Source: Stictocephala bisonia (taxonomy: Eukaryota; Arthropoda; Insecta; Hemiptera; Membracidae). From it: 64,000 nt of DNA. The notes below the pieces were generated by a model, which had not been told where the DNA came from, searched no databases, and worked only from the letters and a program-made list of their open reading frames with translations. Within the stretch, counting starts at the first letter, position 1, and each line of letters starts with the position of its first letter. Shown here piece after piece: positions 27,952 to 42,900 of the stretch. The translations under genes were made by a program, and so were the position numbers. Where the stretch lies: positions 2,021,229-2,085,228 of the forward strand of contig JAQJVL010000002.1 in assembly GCA_035578905.1 (NCBI GenBank), given 5' to 3'.

Positions 27952-30900
27952 CTTCATATTCTAACATTGGAATCAGGTAGGTAAAGTTATGGTTGAAAGT
28001 TGGAGATACAGGTCCATCCTCATTATGCAGTGTTTTTCTTCATAAATTGACTTCTGTTTGAAGTCCAGGCTCTGTTTTTAAAATTTGAAAGAAAGATAAC
28101 AGTCAATGGAATCACGTGCCTTTGTAAAGTCAACAAATGATATTTTGCTATAGATATTTTCATACCTAAGGATTAGTTTTAAGTTTGCAATTTGTCAATA
28201 GATGGTAAAATAGTTACCTCTCTTTTGTTCCGCCACAAATTTTATGTTATTATATAGCACTACCGGTTTCGAAGGATGTCCTTCATCTTCAGGTGCACTT
28301 TCTTGGGCTTCACTTAACACACCAATCAGAATAATACAGATAGCATAGCAATGGATTTGGAATTTGTTCTAGCTATGATCTGTTTGAACTAAAACCAGAT
28401 TGATACTCCTCCATTATGTTATCTAACTGTTGCTCAGCTAGATCAGGAAGAAATTATGAGAACATTTTGCATTTTACTAGAAGCAGAGAGATTCCTCTAT
28501 ATTGTTACAATTGGTGCTGACTTAGTTTTTATGTAATGGATAAAGGAAAGCATTTTCCCAATCATTAGGGAATCTTTCTGTTTGCCAAATGTTTTTTTTA
28601 AGCGGAAATATTTGTTTCACAGTTGAGGCCAGTTGATTTTAAATTTTCTGCCACGATTCCATTTTCACCAGAAGCTTTGTTGCTTCAAAATATTTTGATT
28701 TGTCTAGTTCTTAGACTATATTCAAATAAGAAAATTATTACAACTTGTTATGTCTGTTTGTTAATTATTATTTTTTTTGTATATATACTTAACTCGCCAT
28801 TTTACATGAACTTTGTTTAGTAAATGAAATACTGGCTGTTACCTCAGTTGGATTCAAATCTCGGACATTACACTTCACAGTTTGAATCTTAACCACTGAG
28901 CCATCACTTGCAATTACTAAGAATTATAATCAATAACATTTTTTTCATTATAAAATTATAATGATGTCCTGAACATAATTATTTTAAACAATGGCTATTG
29001 GGCTATTAATAAATAGTCCTTTTTGAGCTGTCGAACTCAGATAGTAACAATGACTACACTCGTTCATCTACACTCATCACACTCATTCACCCCTCATATT
29101 CGCCCATATCTCTACGATCGGCGTCTTAGAGATGAATAATGAATAATCAATTTAAGAATCTGCAGAGACTGACGGCCATGCTAATTTTAATCCCATAAGA
29201 ACAATGTTATTTTTGAACCAGACATATGATCACGCGTATCCAAATTAAATTGACCGAGAATTAAATTGCGTGTTGGAACTGCTTTGAGGATTCCTAATTA
29301 GTTTCATAGAAAAAAATATAAAAAATGTTAAGTTTGAAGTTTTCATTTTCAACTATTTTTCAAAACTAGGCCTATGTATTCAAAATATAAAAAGCAAACA
29401 CTATGTGAAATATGATAACGCTTAAAATGACACCTCACACAACTTTTGGTCAATAAATAACGAACAAATATGGATACGCAAATAACATTGTTCTTATGGG
29501 ATTAAAACTAACATGGCCGACAGCCTCTGCAGACCCTTGTTTTTTTTCAGTATTAACTAATTTCAAAATCAAGTTCATTTATTGTAGGCCTACATAATGC
29601 GTTGCTAATCTGTTGTTATTGGTAGCCTTTCTACAGAGTATATACTTAAAATTTAAATAATCCAATATAACTTACTAAATAACTTTCAAATTTAGAACTG
29701 TCAATTTCAAAATCTAATCACTTTATGTAAAAGATAAACCTAATTAATTCTACAATGTAACTGTTTTAGCTTGACTGGGTTTGTGAATTGAAGGCGTTGC
29801 CCACAATCGCTCAGTCTATCTTCTTCTGTGGTGCGATAGTGGGTGGGCTCATCTTTGGATGGATGGCTGATCGGTACGGCCGTATCCCAGCTCTGGTTGG
29901 TACCAACCTCACAGGCTTGTGTGCAGGAATACTTACAGCTTTTACCACCTCCTTCTGGCAGTTTTCCCTTTGTCGCTTCTTTGTTGGTTTTGCATTTGAC
30001 AACTGTTTTACCATGATGTATATACTGGGTGAGTTATGAATTTTGATTTGAAAATAATTATAAAAAATTGTGATAAAGTACAGAAAATAAATTATTTTTT
30101 CTTTCAAATATCTAGGGTTTTAATATTTTCTATGCTTGGTAACAATTTAAGTGACGTTACTTACTTTAGAATCAACAAAATTCACATTTTATATCAGAGG
30201 CTATGAATAAAATTATCATTCTTGTTTTTAATAGTATAAACTGCACTGATTATAATGAGTGTCTTTGCACTGGCTAAATTTAATTTAATAATATATTAAT
30301 ACATAAATAATGAAAAAACAGTCTGATTTGCTTAAAATCCATTAATAATAAATATTTATAAAACAGATTTTAGAAGAACAATGTTATTATTATTATTATT
30401 GTAGGACAATTGTCTTGTTACATTTAAGTTTTTAGATATTTAAAATAATTTGTACGTTCTTCTTAAACAAAACAAATGATTTTTTCCCTTATATTTCTTG
30501 ATGCAGTATTTAGACACAGAAGTAAGGACATTGCCAAAACTTTGGAGATTTCATGTTTTTATATATAAAAAAAAATTGATCAGTACAAAATAAATAAAAT
30601 AATAATAAATAAATGTTATGGATGTATGATATTTCTGCATAAATATTTATTATTGAAATTAATACTATACAAAGAACTGGGCCTGTAATGTCTTGCCTTA
30701 TGATCGATCCATATTAAGTGATTGTTCGATACATAATTTTTATAAGAAATTGGGTCTAAGCTATTTAAACCAAAATGAAATATCATTATTCACCAATATT
30801 AGCAGAGTTACATTTTTATAAATACGCCAAATATCTTCATGGTGATGCAAATTTATTCAATACGAAAACTAAATATACTAACAAACAATCTTTAAATAAA

Positions 30901-33900
30901 ATACAAGACAACTGGAAATAATGCTGAGTTGAAATACTCCACAAAACAAATATTTTGTTATTTAATTTTCCAAGAAACCTTTTTACTCTGTCAAATTATA
31001 TCAAAGATAAATGTCAATAAGTTTGCTGCCTTCTTTAAATTTAATGACTCCTTTATCAAAGTCAGATTCAGTTTAAGAATAAAACTATAGACAGTACAAT
31101 ATTTTTTTAACTAATATCTAAGAATGGCATATCCTTTCTAAATTCTCATTACACTATCGTTTTCAGCTTAAAATTATGGAGTTAAATGACAAATCATATG
31201 ACCATGTTACTATTTAAAATTTTGAAGTTGACTCCTAGATCCTGAACCCTAAGTGATCCCCATTAACGTTGAAACACTCTCAATGTATTGTGGGTTAACA
31301 TTAAATTAATGGCATATTCAAGTAGCAAATATTTTTAAAACCGTGAAAACAAGTTAGGAGGAAACTGACTTCAAATTCACCCTGAATAAATAAATATCAT
31401 GCCACAAGACACTGAACTTGTCTCAAAATTCATTGCGAGATCAAACAGAGAAACAATACTTATTCAATGATTGTTTCAGTGTTGGAATATGTTGGGCCAC
31501 GCTGGCGTACATTTGTTGCCAACATGAGCATTGCAATCTTCTTTACGCTAGCGTCATGCCTGTTGCCCTGGATCTCACTGTGGGTAGCAGACTGGCGGTG
31601 GCTCAGTGTTGTGACTGCCGCACCTCTCGCACTAGCCATCATCACTCCCTTCTTGGTTCCTGAGAGTGCCAGGTTTGTAGTGTTGGTCTCACTGTATTAT
31701 GTGCCACTCTCAATATAAATATGATAATGATTTTGATTTTCATAACGTAACCCTTGATTATATTATTACTTACAAATAGATATCACATGTAACAGGAATA
31801 TTTGTGCCAGTAATTTGGTTGGTTGATTTAAACTGCATTACATTTACATGGGACTACACTAACATTTCACAATAGACCACAAAACAGCTGATAATTTGAG
31901 ACACAAAATTAAACATTGGGTAAGAAATCTATCTGTGTGCTTATTAAATCAATGACGTAACTTAGTTTATCTTAAATTGACTTTGTATTAATGAATTTTG
32001 CATACGTTTGGATTATACAAGAAAATAGGTTATAATTAAAGTAATTGTTCAACACTTTGAGTTTCATTTCAAAAATAATGTTCATTCTATGATATTAATT
32101 CTTGTTATATAACAATTTGTATACATCATTTTGATAAATGAATATAATTTGTTTAGTGACCACTGTTTATCTAACATAACTGCATGGTTATTGATCATCT
32201 TACATAATGTTAGTAGTATTTTATCGTTTTTGAAGTTATACTTCTTTGCGCCCGTTAGACACTTTGGGATGGGATGTTGGTCGAGAAACCGCGTCACGCT
32301 GAAAAGTAAGAACAAATTTTTAAGAACTATCGATTAATCGATTGTTAATCGAAGAAATTACTGATAATGATAATATAGGTGTATAATATAATAATGAAGT
32401 CACGTATAATATATTGAAGATAAATATATTGAATAATATTGAAAAATGTCTTATATTTCATTTATATATCCTGTCTGTTTGTGTGCGTGAGTGGGTGTAT
32501 GAGAATGGCCAAAGAAGTATAACTTCCACCGTGTGGTCCGACGCACACCCAATTTTTTTTTTTTTTTTTATGTTCAATCTATATTGGTCCATTTCCTAAA
32601 ATGATCAATAAATTGGTCAGTAGCTTAATTGGTTAAATCCCAGATTCATGAGCTAAGAGTTCTCAGTTCGATCCCAATCAGAGTCATAATATTTTGAAAG
32701 GGATCAGCTGATGGCCACCAGCTGTTCATTTGTCATTGGGCTATTAATTAATGACACTTTCTAAGGAATAGTATGCCTTAGTTTGTAACAATGACTACAT
32801 TCGCTCATCAATACTCAGCACACTCATGCAAAATCCATATTCGGACATATCTTGACGATCAGTGTCTTACAAATAAATAATTTATTTTAGCGATACATTT
32901 CTGAAAATCATTTATAAATACACCTTTAAATTTTGGTAGGAATATAATTTTAAAATATTAACTTTTGCTTTTTGTTGAGTGTCAGTTAAATACAAAAACA
33001 TATTTTTCATCATTATTATAAATGTATGACATTAATTATTTTTGGGGATTGAATACAATTCATACTGAACGGAACTGTTTTTTTAATACCTACAGTTCCA
33101 AAGAATCATTTTTTCTATTTTAGGTGTTCCACTTTTAGACTTTATAATACACAACACAATATATCATGATTAAAGTTTCTTCAAATAATTTGTTCATCTT
33201 GTATAACTTTTAACATTAACAGTTTCGTTAATTTATGTTAAAATATCAAACGTCCTCTGCAACAGACATTTGGTATAAATAGAATATATACTTAATTTTT
33301 CTTCATTCCTCTAGTACGATTTCTATATGCTAGAGGAGTTAAAACACTGCAAAAAGTGATTCATATTTCTTAGATATGAATCAACAATGGACAAAGCCTA
33401 CATGTTGAGTTTGATTGATAACAGTCATAATATTGCAAAATTCAATTGTACAGGACATTTCACATTATAAGGCATTATTAACCAACCTCTGCACAGTCAC
33501 ATGCAACACACAGTCACACAGCATAACTACAAAAATGTTTTGTTTATGTGACAACTTCTTTCTAAATGCATTTTGTGTGCAATCCAAACATATACAAAAC
33601 TTTTTGAAATTCTTCCCAAACCAGTCTTCATGATAATTAAATTTCAAGAAGAGACAGGAACTAAAAATGAGGCCCTTTTTCTCCAAAGTTTATTGAGAAC
33701 ACTATGTTATTATATGTTGTTATGTTTCTTTATCTATACATATAAAAGCTAAATACCACTGATAACTGTTTCTCGAAAACCACTAAACCTTCGAGGCTGA
33801 AATCTTGTAGGTCTTATATTGTAGGCATGCAATAAGGAGGGATTTTGAAAAATTCTCCATAGTTCTGAGAAGTCAGCCTTTTTTTACCCCCAATGTATTT

Positions 33901-36900
33901 CATATGGGAAAATTACAAAAAAGTAGTATTTCTGACCTAACTTGAAGAAAATCTTGAGGAAAAGTTTCAAACCTTCACAATTCCACACACATAATAAACA
34001 TGCACCTTATCCATGAATTTCAGCCTAAAAACTTAAAAATTTGGGGTATCGGGGCCCCAAAAACTGTACAGCATTAAAATGTAAAAATGTTTAATACTGA
34101 CGTTATCTACTCAAGTGGGATATCAAATAAATCTACATTTCTCTTGAATCCAAATATACCACCAGATTTTGAAAAGGTCAGTTAATATTAATATAAACCG
34201 CCCTACCGGGGTATCAAACTATAGGTATTTATCTTCCTAAAACCAAAATTCATGGCCAAATTGGTTAAGAATCCGTAGGCTGATCTCCCTCATGAGACGA
34301 CCTGCTGAGACCCAAAAATGGAGCTGTAGCAGAGTGCCTTGATGCGCAGACCAAACTGTCCACTGCGAGGCCGTAGGCCAAGGTCCACAAAGGGGTCTTT
34401 AATGGATCATCCTGGTGAGGCCGTAGGCCGAGTTCTACGAAGGGGTAAAGAGCAGAGTCTCCAGGCAAGGCCAAAGGCCGACATTCACGAAGCGTGCAGG
34501 GGTTACCCCTAGTTTTGTTGTAAAAGGATGTATCATTTAAAATGTATGCTGATCTAATTCAAACATTTTATAACTTAGTGATGTATAACCTAAGATGATC
34601 ATTATCATAAATAAAATTAGCTAATTATAATAAGGGTAGATGAAATAAACTTGGCAAGATTATTGAGAAGGAAAACATTTGAATTCATAAAACTGGTCAA
34701 AATAAAAAGGATAATCATTTCTTTGATATGCTCTTATCTCAGAAAATATTTGGTGACATCACACAGGAAGCTAGTTTGTAGTCGTTAGTTTTATTGTCTT
34801 TAGCAAGTTATCAACCCCTACCATTCCTGTTTTGAAAAATTATCTTTTTAATGATATATTTAAAATTCAATTTCAAGTAATTTTGTTGGAGAAAATGTTT
34901 TTTTAGTAGCGATTTAATAACAAATGTACTGTTATGTTTTTATAAAAATTCTTATAATTTTTTAGTTCAAATTTTACTTTAATGCAACTTTTCAAATTCC
35001 TACACATGTTCACAATGTTTATACTATTACTATAAAATTGTGTGGATATCTTGTTCAATAAATAGGTATACATAAATACTTATAAATAAAATATTTTATG
35101 TCACGAATTTAACAAATTACTTTGCTGATTGATATTATTTTAAAATATTACGGAAAAGTTTCAAAAGAGAAATGTCAGAATTGTGTAAAGATATTTATCT
35201 GACTGTTGCATCAGCTGATCATGTCAGCTTAGTATTATCATTGATTGTATTATACATAGATTTTAGTATGTACAGTAAAATCGATGGTACTTTATTATGT
35301 AATAAAAGGACAATTCGTCATAAGTCTAATCGATTGTATTTTGTTAAGGTGGTTGGTTTCTCAAGGAAAGGTGGACAAAGCAATTACAATTTTAAAGAAA
35401 TTTGAACGCATCAATAAAACCAAAGTTCCTGAGGATGTTTACAATAAGTTCCAGGTTTGTTATTTATAAAATGTTAATTAATAAATTAATTTAAACCAAA
35501 GATTATTAAATATATATCCATTTTTAAACTTAGTTCTGTGGTCATGTCACATGTACAACATGCACATTCATTTTTAAGTAAATTTACATTAAATTAGTTT
35601 ATAAATCATATATGTGAAACCAATGATCCATATTTAAAAAATATATATATTTTCCTTATAGCTAATTTTTTGTTAGAATATTTTTAAATTTTTTATTATT
35701 AAAAGGCTTGTATTCTTGTGAATGCAATGTAAATTAGACCTAGTTGATTGAACAACGATAGCAACCAATTTGCAAATAAGACATTGCAGATTTAAGAATA
35801 CAATAAAATAACACTGCTGATATTTTCTTTTACTTTATAAATTACTTAAATTATTTTACGGGGTGTTAATTAAGTCTCGGAACGGCTTAGTATTATTTTA
35901 ACCTTTACAATTTGAGCTATAAAACTTCACATGTTGTTCGCTATGTATACAGGGGAACGGTCCGCAAGGAGTTGGAGCAGAATTTTAAATAGGAGCATAG
36001 GTTGAGTTGCATATTGAATTAAAGGTTTATTAGTACAATATAATGCCGCAAATTCAACGTCAAATGGTTGACTCTAGTCAAAATGGCAAGTGATCAAAGT
36101 TTCAACACATTTTTATCAGCTTTTGTATTTTCTTTAAGGTCACAACTGGATTGTTGTATGTGATAATCACCCAGGACTTAAATTTAACAAACCCGAAAGC
36201 CACCACAAGCCAAACAAAGAAAACACACGTTTGATAAGTTTAGCAAAAAGTTGTTAGCAATGTTTTGAAACTTCAATCACTTGTCACTTTGGCTAGCGTC
36301 AACCGTTTAAGGTCGGATTTGCGGCATTGTATTCTACTAATACCTTTAATATGCAACTTAACCTATGCTTCGATTTAAACTCTTCCTTGACTCCTTGTGG
36401 TCCGTTCCCCTGGATACGTGGCGGTCAACAGAATATGTGTTAAAATAGTTTTTGATGTCCGTTAACAACATGTAAAGTTTTGTTGCTCAATTCATCACAG
36501 TTAAAATAATATTAAGCCATCCTGGGACTTAATTAGCACTCTATATATTTTTACTAATAAATTGATGCTTTTCTGTGAGGAAGAAGGTTTTACATGTTTC
36601 CCTGTTGGTGGCAGGATTCACAAAAATAAAAGGTTACGTGTTTGTTTTCTAGTTATAAATTTATATAAATGTATCTGCTAAACTTAATTAGGCATCACTC
36701 TAATGTCAAATAATAAAAATGGGTGATATATTTTGTAAATAGAGGGTTATAACATTTTTAATAAATATGAGGAATAAATTTAACAAGTACAGTATCAAAT
36801 TCTCTTTGATTGTCGAAAAAATAGCTTGGATAGCTTTTAAATCAATGTTTAAATAGCTTCTGAGTGAAATGTTTTTATATTGACTTATCATTTAACTGAT

Positions 36901-39900
36901 AGATGCTAAATTAACTTTTCAAACCACATCACTAGCTGGAATTATTTAGTTTCAAAACAAAATGTTCAAGAAACATGACAATTTGCTTAAAACTTTTTTT
37001 AACAGACTAATAGAAAAATTAGTATGTTAAACATAGTTCAATTAGTGTAACACCAGAAAACAAGAATGTTTTTCGCTTAGAAAAACCCTTAGTTTTATAT
37101 CAACAATCAACAGTAAAATATATTTACTTATTGTTATTTGTTTGAATGACACTTTATAATCAAGACAAGTTCTTTTTAGACACTTTATAGTTAAAAGGAA
37201 CATTTAAATTTTGGTGAGTGGAGGAATATCAACCAATCAGAATCTCAAATTAATTCTATCAATAGGAATGTTTGGTTAGTTTTTCTTTGAAAATTACTCT
37301 ATTTTTATTGAAGATAAATTGAATACTTTCTGTACACAATATAATTATTTCAATTGTAACTAACAATGTAAAAAAATAAAAAACTAATTTTAATGGTAGC
37401 TAAATAGTAAATTTGTTTGAAAACAAAATTAAAAACCAAGTTGATTGACTAAAATCTAGTTATTTATCATTAAAATATCCTGAATTTGAAGAGCAACGCT
37501 ATAATTAATAACTCAGATTACTTTTATTTGTAAGAATTTATAGGTAAAAGTTTAATTACAAAAGCAACATGCAACAAACTGGAGTAAGTTAGTACTGCAG
37601 TTTTTAATAAATGTAATTGGTTTTTGTGTTGCAGAAAAGTTGTTTGGCAGCTCAAAAGGAGGAGGAAGCTGGCAAGAATTACTCTGTTCTGGATCTTTTC
37701 CGAAGTCCTCGACTCAGAAATATTACCATTTTACTTATCGTTATTTGGTTAGTAATTATTTATTCTTGGTAATTCTGTGTTTTTATGCATGAGAGAGTGA
37801 CTATATTTAATAGTAATTTCAAATAAAAAATATTCTCATTACACAAATGTAATGCAGATTACTTTCAATATTACGTCCTTATCTTTTATATTTTTCCCTA
37901 GAACTACTAATAAATTCCTTTAAACGTTATATCAGTATAAAGCAAAATTTTCAGCAGAGGAAGAAAACCAACAATAAGCCAAAGATATTCAAGAGCCTTA
38001 TCAATGGACAATTGTAATGGTCAATGTACTAGTTACGAAAGGCTCTATCCTTTGTTTAGTCATCTATGTATCTACGCTAAGATGTCATTAACTTAAGACA
38101 TACTAAGATTTCAGCTACAATATTGTAAATAGTAAAATCTCAGATTTACAACCGGGAGAAGCCCAACTAAAGTATAAATTAATCTTCATCTAACGTTTAC
38201 CCAGAATTCCTTCACTGAATAATTTTAAGGTAGATATGATAAATTGATTCCTTGACCGTTCTAATTGCAACATAAAGGAGTTTCTGGATAGGAGAATAGT
38301 AAAAATGAAAAATGTGTTTTATTTATTTTTAAAATGTACTTTACGTAATGTTGCTACAAATATTATAAATGATGTTAGATTTGGGATGCTAGGCAATCTT
38401 CTAATTTCACAAGAGAAAGGATAGAAATGTTCAACTAACTCGATTTCTTCCGTTGTTCTCTGCAGCTTTATTCAAGTTTCTAACAATGAAAATTTATGTT
38501 ACCTTTGAATTCACAAATTCCAAGACAAATTTATGGACTTGGTGAGTATACAATTTTGATGATTAATATTCTACCATAAATATATACAGGGTGTTCATAA
38601 AAACCCCTTCAAGACTTTGGGACATGATTACTTACAAGAAAACTAAGAAAAAAGTTCCTATAAACATATGTCCTAAAATTATTAGTTTCCGTTTGTCTGA
38701 ATGTATTTTTTTAAATAATTTATCTTATTTTAATAATTAATTTTCATAAAATATGGTATAAAGATTGTATCAATAAAACTAATAAGTTGTAATTTTTGTA
38801 ATACAGTAAACAATAATGTTGTGCCAATTTTATCTAATTAGCATGTGATGTACTCGTATTACAAAAATTACAACTTTTCAGTATTAATAATCCGATCTTA
38901 ACAATTCTTGTACTATCTTTTAAGAAATCTAATTTTGATTTATTTGTGTATGCTGTAGTTTTTATGAAATATTTATGCTTATTAAGATATTAAGCTTTGA
39001 AAACTAAAAATAGCCTCCATTTTGAAATAGTACAAAGTAGGAACTTGATACTCTATAATTAATTAGGTCGTATTACTCCTCATACATGTACAGGGTTTGA
39101 AGATAATATCTTCAGGGGCTATTAAGATATGATAATTATGTAAAAGACACATCTGTATAGACAGCCGGAAAAATAATCGTTTTAGGACATATATGTAATA
39201 ACAAGGCGTTTAGGACTTAATCTCAATGGAGAATAACTTTGGAGTTTTTCAGTCACATATCTCATATGGACTTATTCTCTGTAGTCATTCATCTGCAACC
39301 CAGAGGATCTTGTAAATTTAAAAAAAAGTTATTAGGACTATGTGTAGGGCGGCTCCTAGAGAACACTGCAGACCACTCTTTACTCAAACAAAAATACTAA
39401 CCATTAGCTTATACATTTATCAAATTTTGATATTCGCAAAAACTAACTTACATTCTTACTCCACAAAGGATAATATTCCATCACACTTTACAAGAAACTG
39501 CAATAAATTACACATTCCTCAGCATAGATTAGCAAAATTAATTTGGGTCATTTCATCAGGTAAACATAAGAAAAGTTTATAATAAGTTGCCTGTTAATGC
39601 CAAGGATGTATCATTAAAAAGATTTAAAGATAAACTAATGGATTGGTTGCAACTGCATCCTTTTATAATATGCAAGAATATTTGGAACATGATGTAGAAA
39701 TTACTGTTTAATTTAAGATATCCTCATTTAATTAATTAAATTTGATTAATTCATTTAAGTTATCATTGTGAAGCATTATTAATTACTATTTGTACTTTTA
39801 TTGACTTAATCTACTGTTTTATACCAATTTATATATGACTATATCTATTACAAACACTGTTTGTTGAAGGACAATACATTTTCTGATTATGTAGAGAAAC

Positions 39901-42900
39901 TTATTTCTTAGTTTTCATGTACATAACCATATCCCAAAGTTTTGAAGGGTTTTCTATTAACACCCTGTATATAATATTGTTTATTTTGTCACGCTATAAT
40001 TGAAAGAAGTGCAAATAAATTATACTACATATACTGGCTGATATTCACCAGAAGCAAACAAAATAATGGCGTAGGCTTCCATAACAGTTCAATTTTTAAA
40101 CTGATACAATCTTAAATCTAAAAAATAATCTTCAACGTTTGTGTCCCCAGGATGGCCATCTCTTTGGTGTTTGACGGACATGTGCGTAATGTAGGCTCAC
40201 TGGGATTGGATGTTTTCCTCACTTTTACTATAGCCTCGGCTACTGAACTGCCAGCTGATACCTTCCTCACCATGGTCCTGGATCGCTGGGGCCGTCGTTG
40301 GCTTGCATGTGGTTCCATGGTTTTCAGTGGGGTCTTCAGCCTTCTTGCCACAGCTGTTCCCATTGGTAAGTAAATCATCCAGAACTAAAGATCTATATGT
40401 TTTAACCACAGGCCTAATGTTACAAATATTATTGAACAAGTGAGTTAATGAGTGTTGCATCTCAACCTACGTAAACTTGCATTTATTTTATAAAACTAAA
40501 TTCTTCTGAATATCTGCAAAGTTGTTGAGCAATGTATGTTGATGTTAAGAAATCTGCCATTAAATAGTTTCTTAACACGTTCATTGCTGAAATTGCGCTA
40601 ATAGGTTGTCTTACATGCTGAAACACTTTACAAACATTTTTTTATGTTTATTTACTTATACTCCTAAAAATGATGAAAATCCCTTTATGATGGAATATAA
40701 ACGGAACAAGCTTTTGCTATCTAAGACATAATTTAAATTCATTTACAATAATACAATACCAATTACACAGTGACTGGCTCACTGGGTGTAGCCTACACAT
40801 GGTGTGCCGCAATGAGCGTGTTAAGCTGAAGCATTTGTCGGTGGCGTAATTATTTAAATCCCACCTTCATAAGCTAAAGGTTCTCAGAGTCATAACAAAT
40901 TTTGAAAGGGATCAGCTAATAACCCCAGCTTTCATTTGTCATTGGACTATTAATTAATTACACTTTCTCAGGAACAGTCAGCCTTCGTTTGTAACAATGA
41001 CTACATTCGCTTATCTACACTCATTCAAAATCATATTCACCCATATCTTGACGATCGGTGTCTTACGAATAAATAAATAAGGGCAAAAATAACAGTTCAG
41101 CTAGACAGTTTATCTATTCAGTTTTATTATCTTGTTTTATAGGAGTTCCATCTGCATCACTCGCTATTATGGGGAGATTCAGTGTAAACATCTCATACAA
41201 TATCGGACTCCAGTACGCTGCTGAACTGCTGCCGACCGTGGTCAGAGCACAAGGTGTGGCTCTCATTCACATAATGGGCTATGTTGCCAGTATTGTTGCA
41301 CCGTTTGTTGTCTACCTGGTAAGTGCCAGTGAATACAGATCTATAAGAAGCGAAAAGATAGAGAAATATTCAGACTTCCTGTTGCAGACGGAAAGAGTTT
41401 AGCACGGCTTCCGATACGCGATACTTGTTTGTAGGGATAGCCGATTGTCGATACAGTTTAATCGATTGTATGAGGAACAATCGATAGTTTGAGACAAGAC
41501 ATAACGGAGCTATTCTTGGAAAACTTTCTTCAGTTCCCAGGAAGTAATCAGCATGTATCCTGTGTAGTGTGTGACAGTCAGTGACAGACCTCAGCATGTA
41601 TCCTGTGTAGTGTGCGACAGACTTCAGTTTAAGTAGGTCAAAACATAAACAACAAAGTTTTCTAAATTCGAGGACATTCCGAAAATGTTGATGTAAAATG
41701 GGTTTAATTTGGCCAGGATTAGAGAGATTACTTGACTTCTTTGATGGTAGAAGACGCAGAGTGACAAGTTCTCACACCTGCTTAACTTCTACTTGCATAA
41801 ATCTGTGTGTAGTACTGTACTTGTATTTCTGCTATTGAAGTTTAAATATAGAATAAATTTAAAAAAATGAAAAATCGATTTTTTAATGATTTAGTTATGG
41901 ATATGTGACTTAAAAAATGATCTACTGAATGCACTGGTGCTAGTGACATGCACTGAGTAGTGGAAATGAAACGGAGATGTGAAACATGGCTAAATTTAGT
42001 CACATTCCTATTCGAGGATTAATATATTGTTATAGTTACAATTTGAACGAAAGTCTATCGATTGTTGATGACCGATAGTTTCGGGACTATCGATTGTACT
42101 TTATTATTGACAATCGGCCATCCCTACTGGTTTGCTCTCTCTCTCATGGAAATTTTTTACCTTTTACTTTACGTTTTATCAATGGTTTTTTGCTTCTCAT
42201 AGATGTTTATTAATTGTAAGTACTTTGATTATTGTATTGACTTAAATTTCAATCATTTTGTGTCAACCTATAGTTTTATTAAGTTTTTGTGTATTCTAGT
42301 TTTTAGTCCTACTGCCCCTTTTTAAAGTATTTAAAGGAAGTATTTTATAATACTTAATAGAGTTATTTCATTAAATCTTTCTCAATTTTAAAAATAGTTG
42401 TCATTTGAGTAATTTAAAAAAACTATATTTGAGTATTATAATTAACAGGTAGTTTACCTATATTTTCATTTACATTGAGGCAGTTAAATGTGGATTGTGA
42501 ACGAAATAGAGAGTTGTGGAAAGAAAAAGCTATCATTTTTTGGGAATTTGTATTTTTTATGAACTCATTTATTAAGTTCTACTGAAATAAGCCAACTATT
42601 TATAACTACTTCAACTTTGAATGAGATTTAAACAAGAAACATCATGTATAAAAAAATATATACAGGAAAAAAATAAATAAAGCAGCATACCTGTGATATA
42701 ATGAAGACCTAGAAAGAGATAATAATCGTGAAATATGTTTGTATAATATTTAGTTATACAGTACAACCTCAATTATCCGGCCTCGTTTTATCCGGCAGTC
42801 CGTGACATCATCCAGTTCGACAAGTAGATAGCAATAAAAATTATTTACAAGATACAATTACAATTAATTGGAAGCGTCTTTCATTTTTCAAATGCAAATG

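Noticed and set aside
32328..32349. ATCGATTAATCGATTG-type palindrome as another hAT copy
   Set aside because: It is too short, with no terminal sequence or target duplication.
33415..33686. Overlapping frames of 72-73 codons on both strands
   Set aside because: They are chance open frames in intron DNA with no motif.
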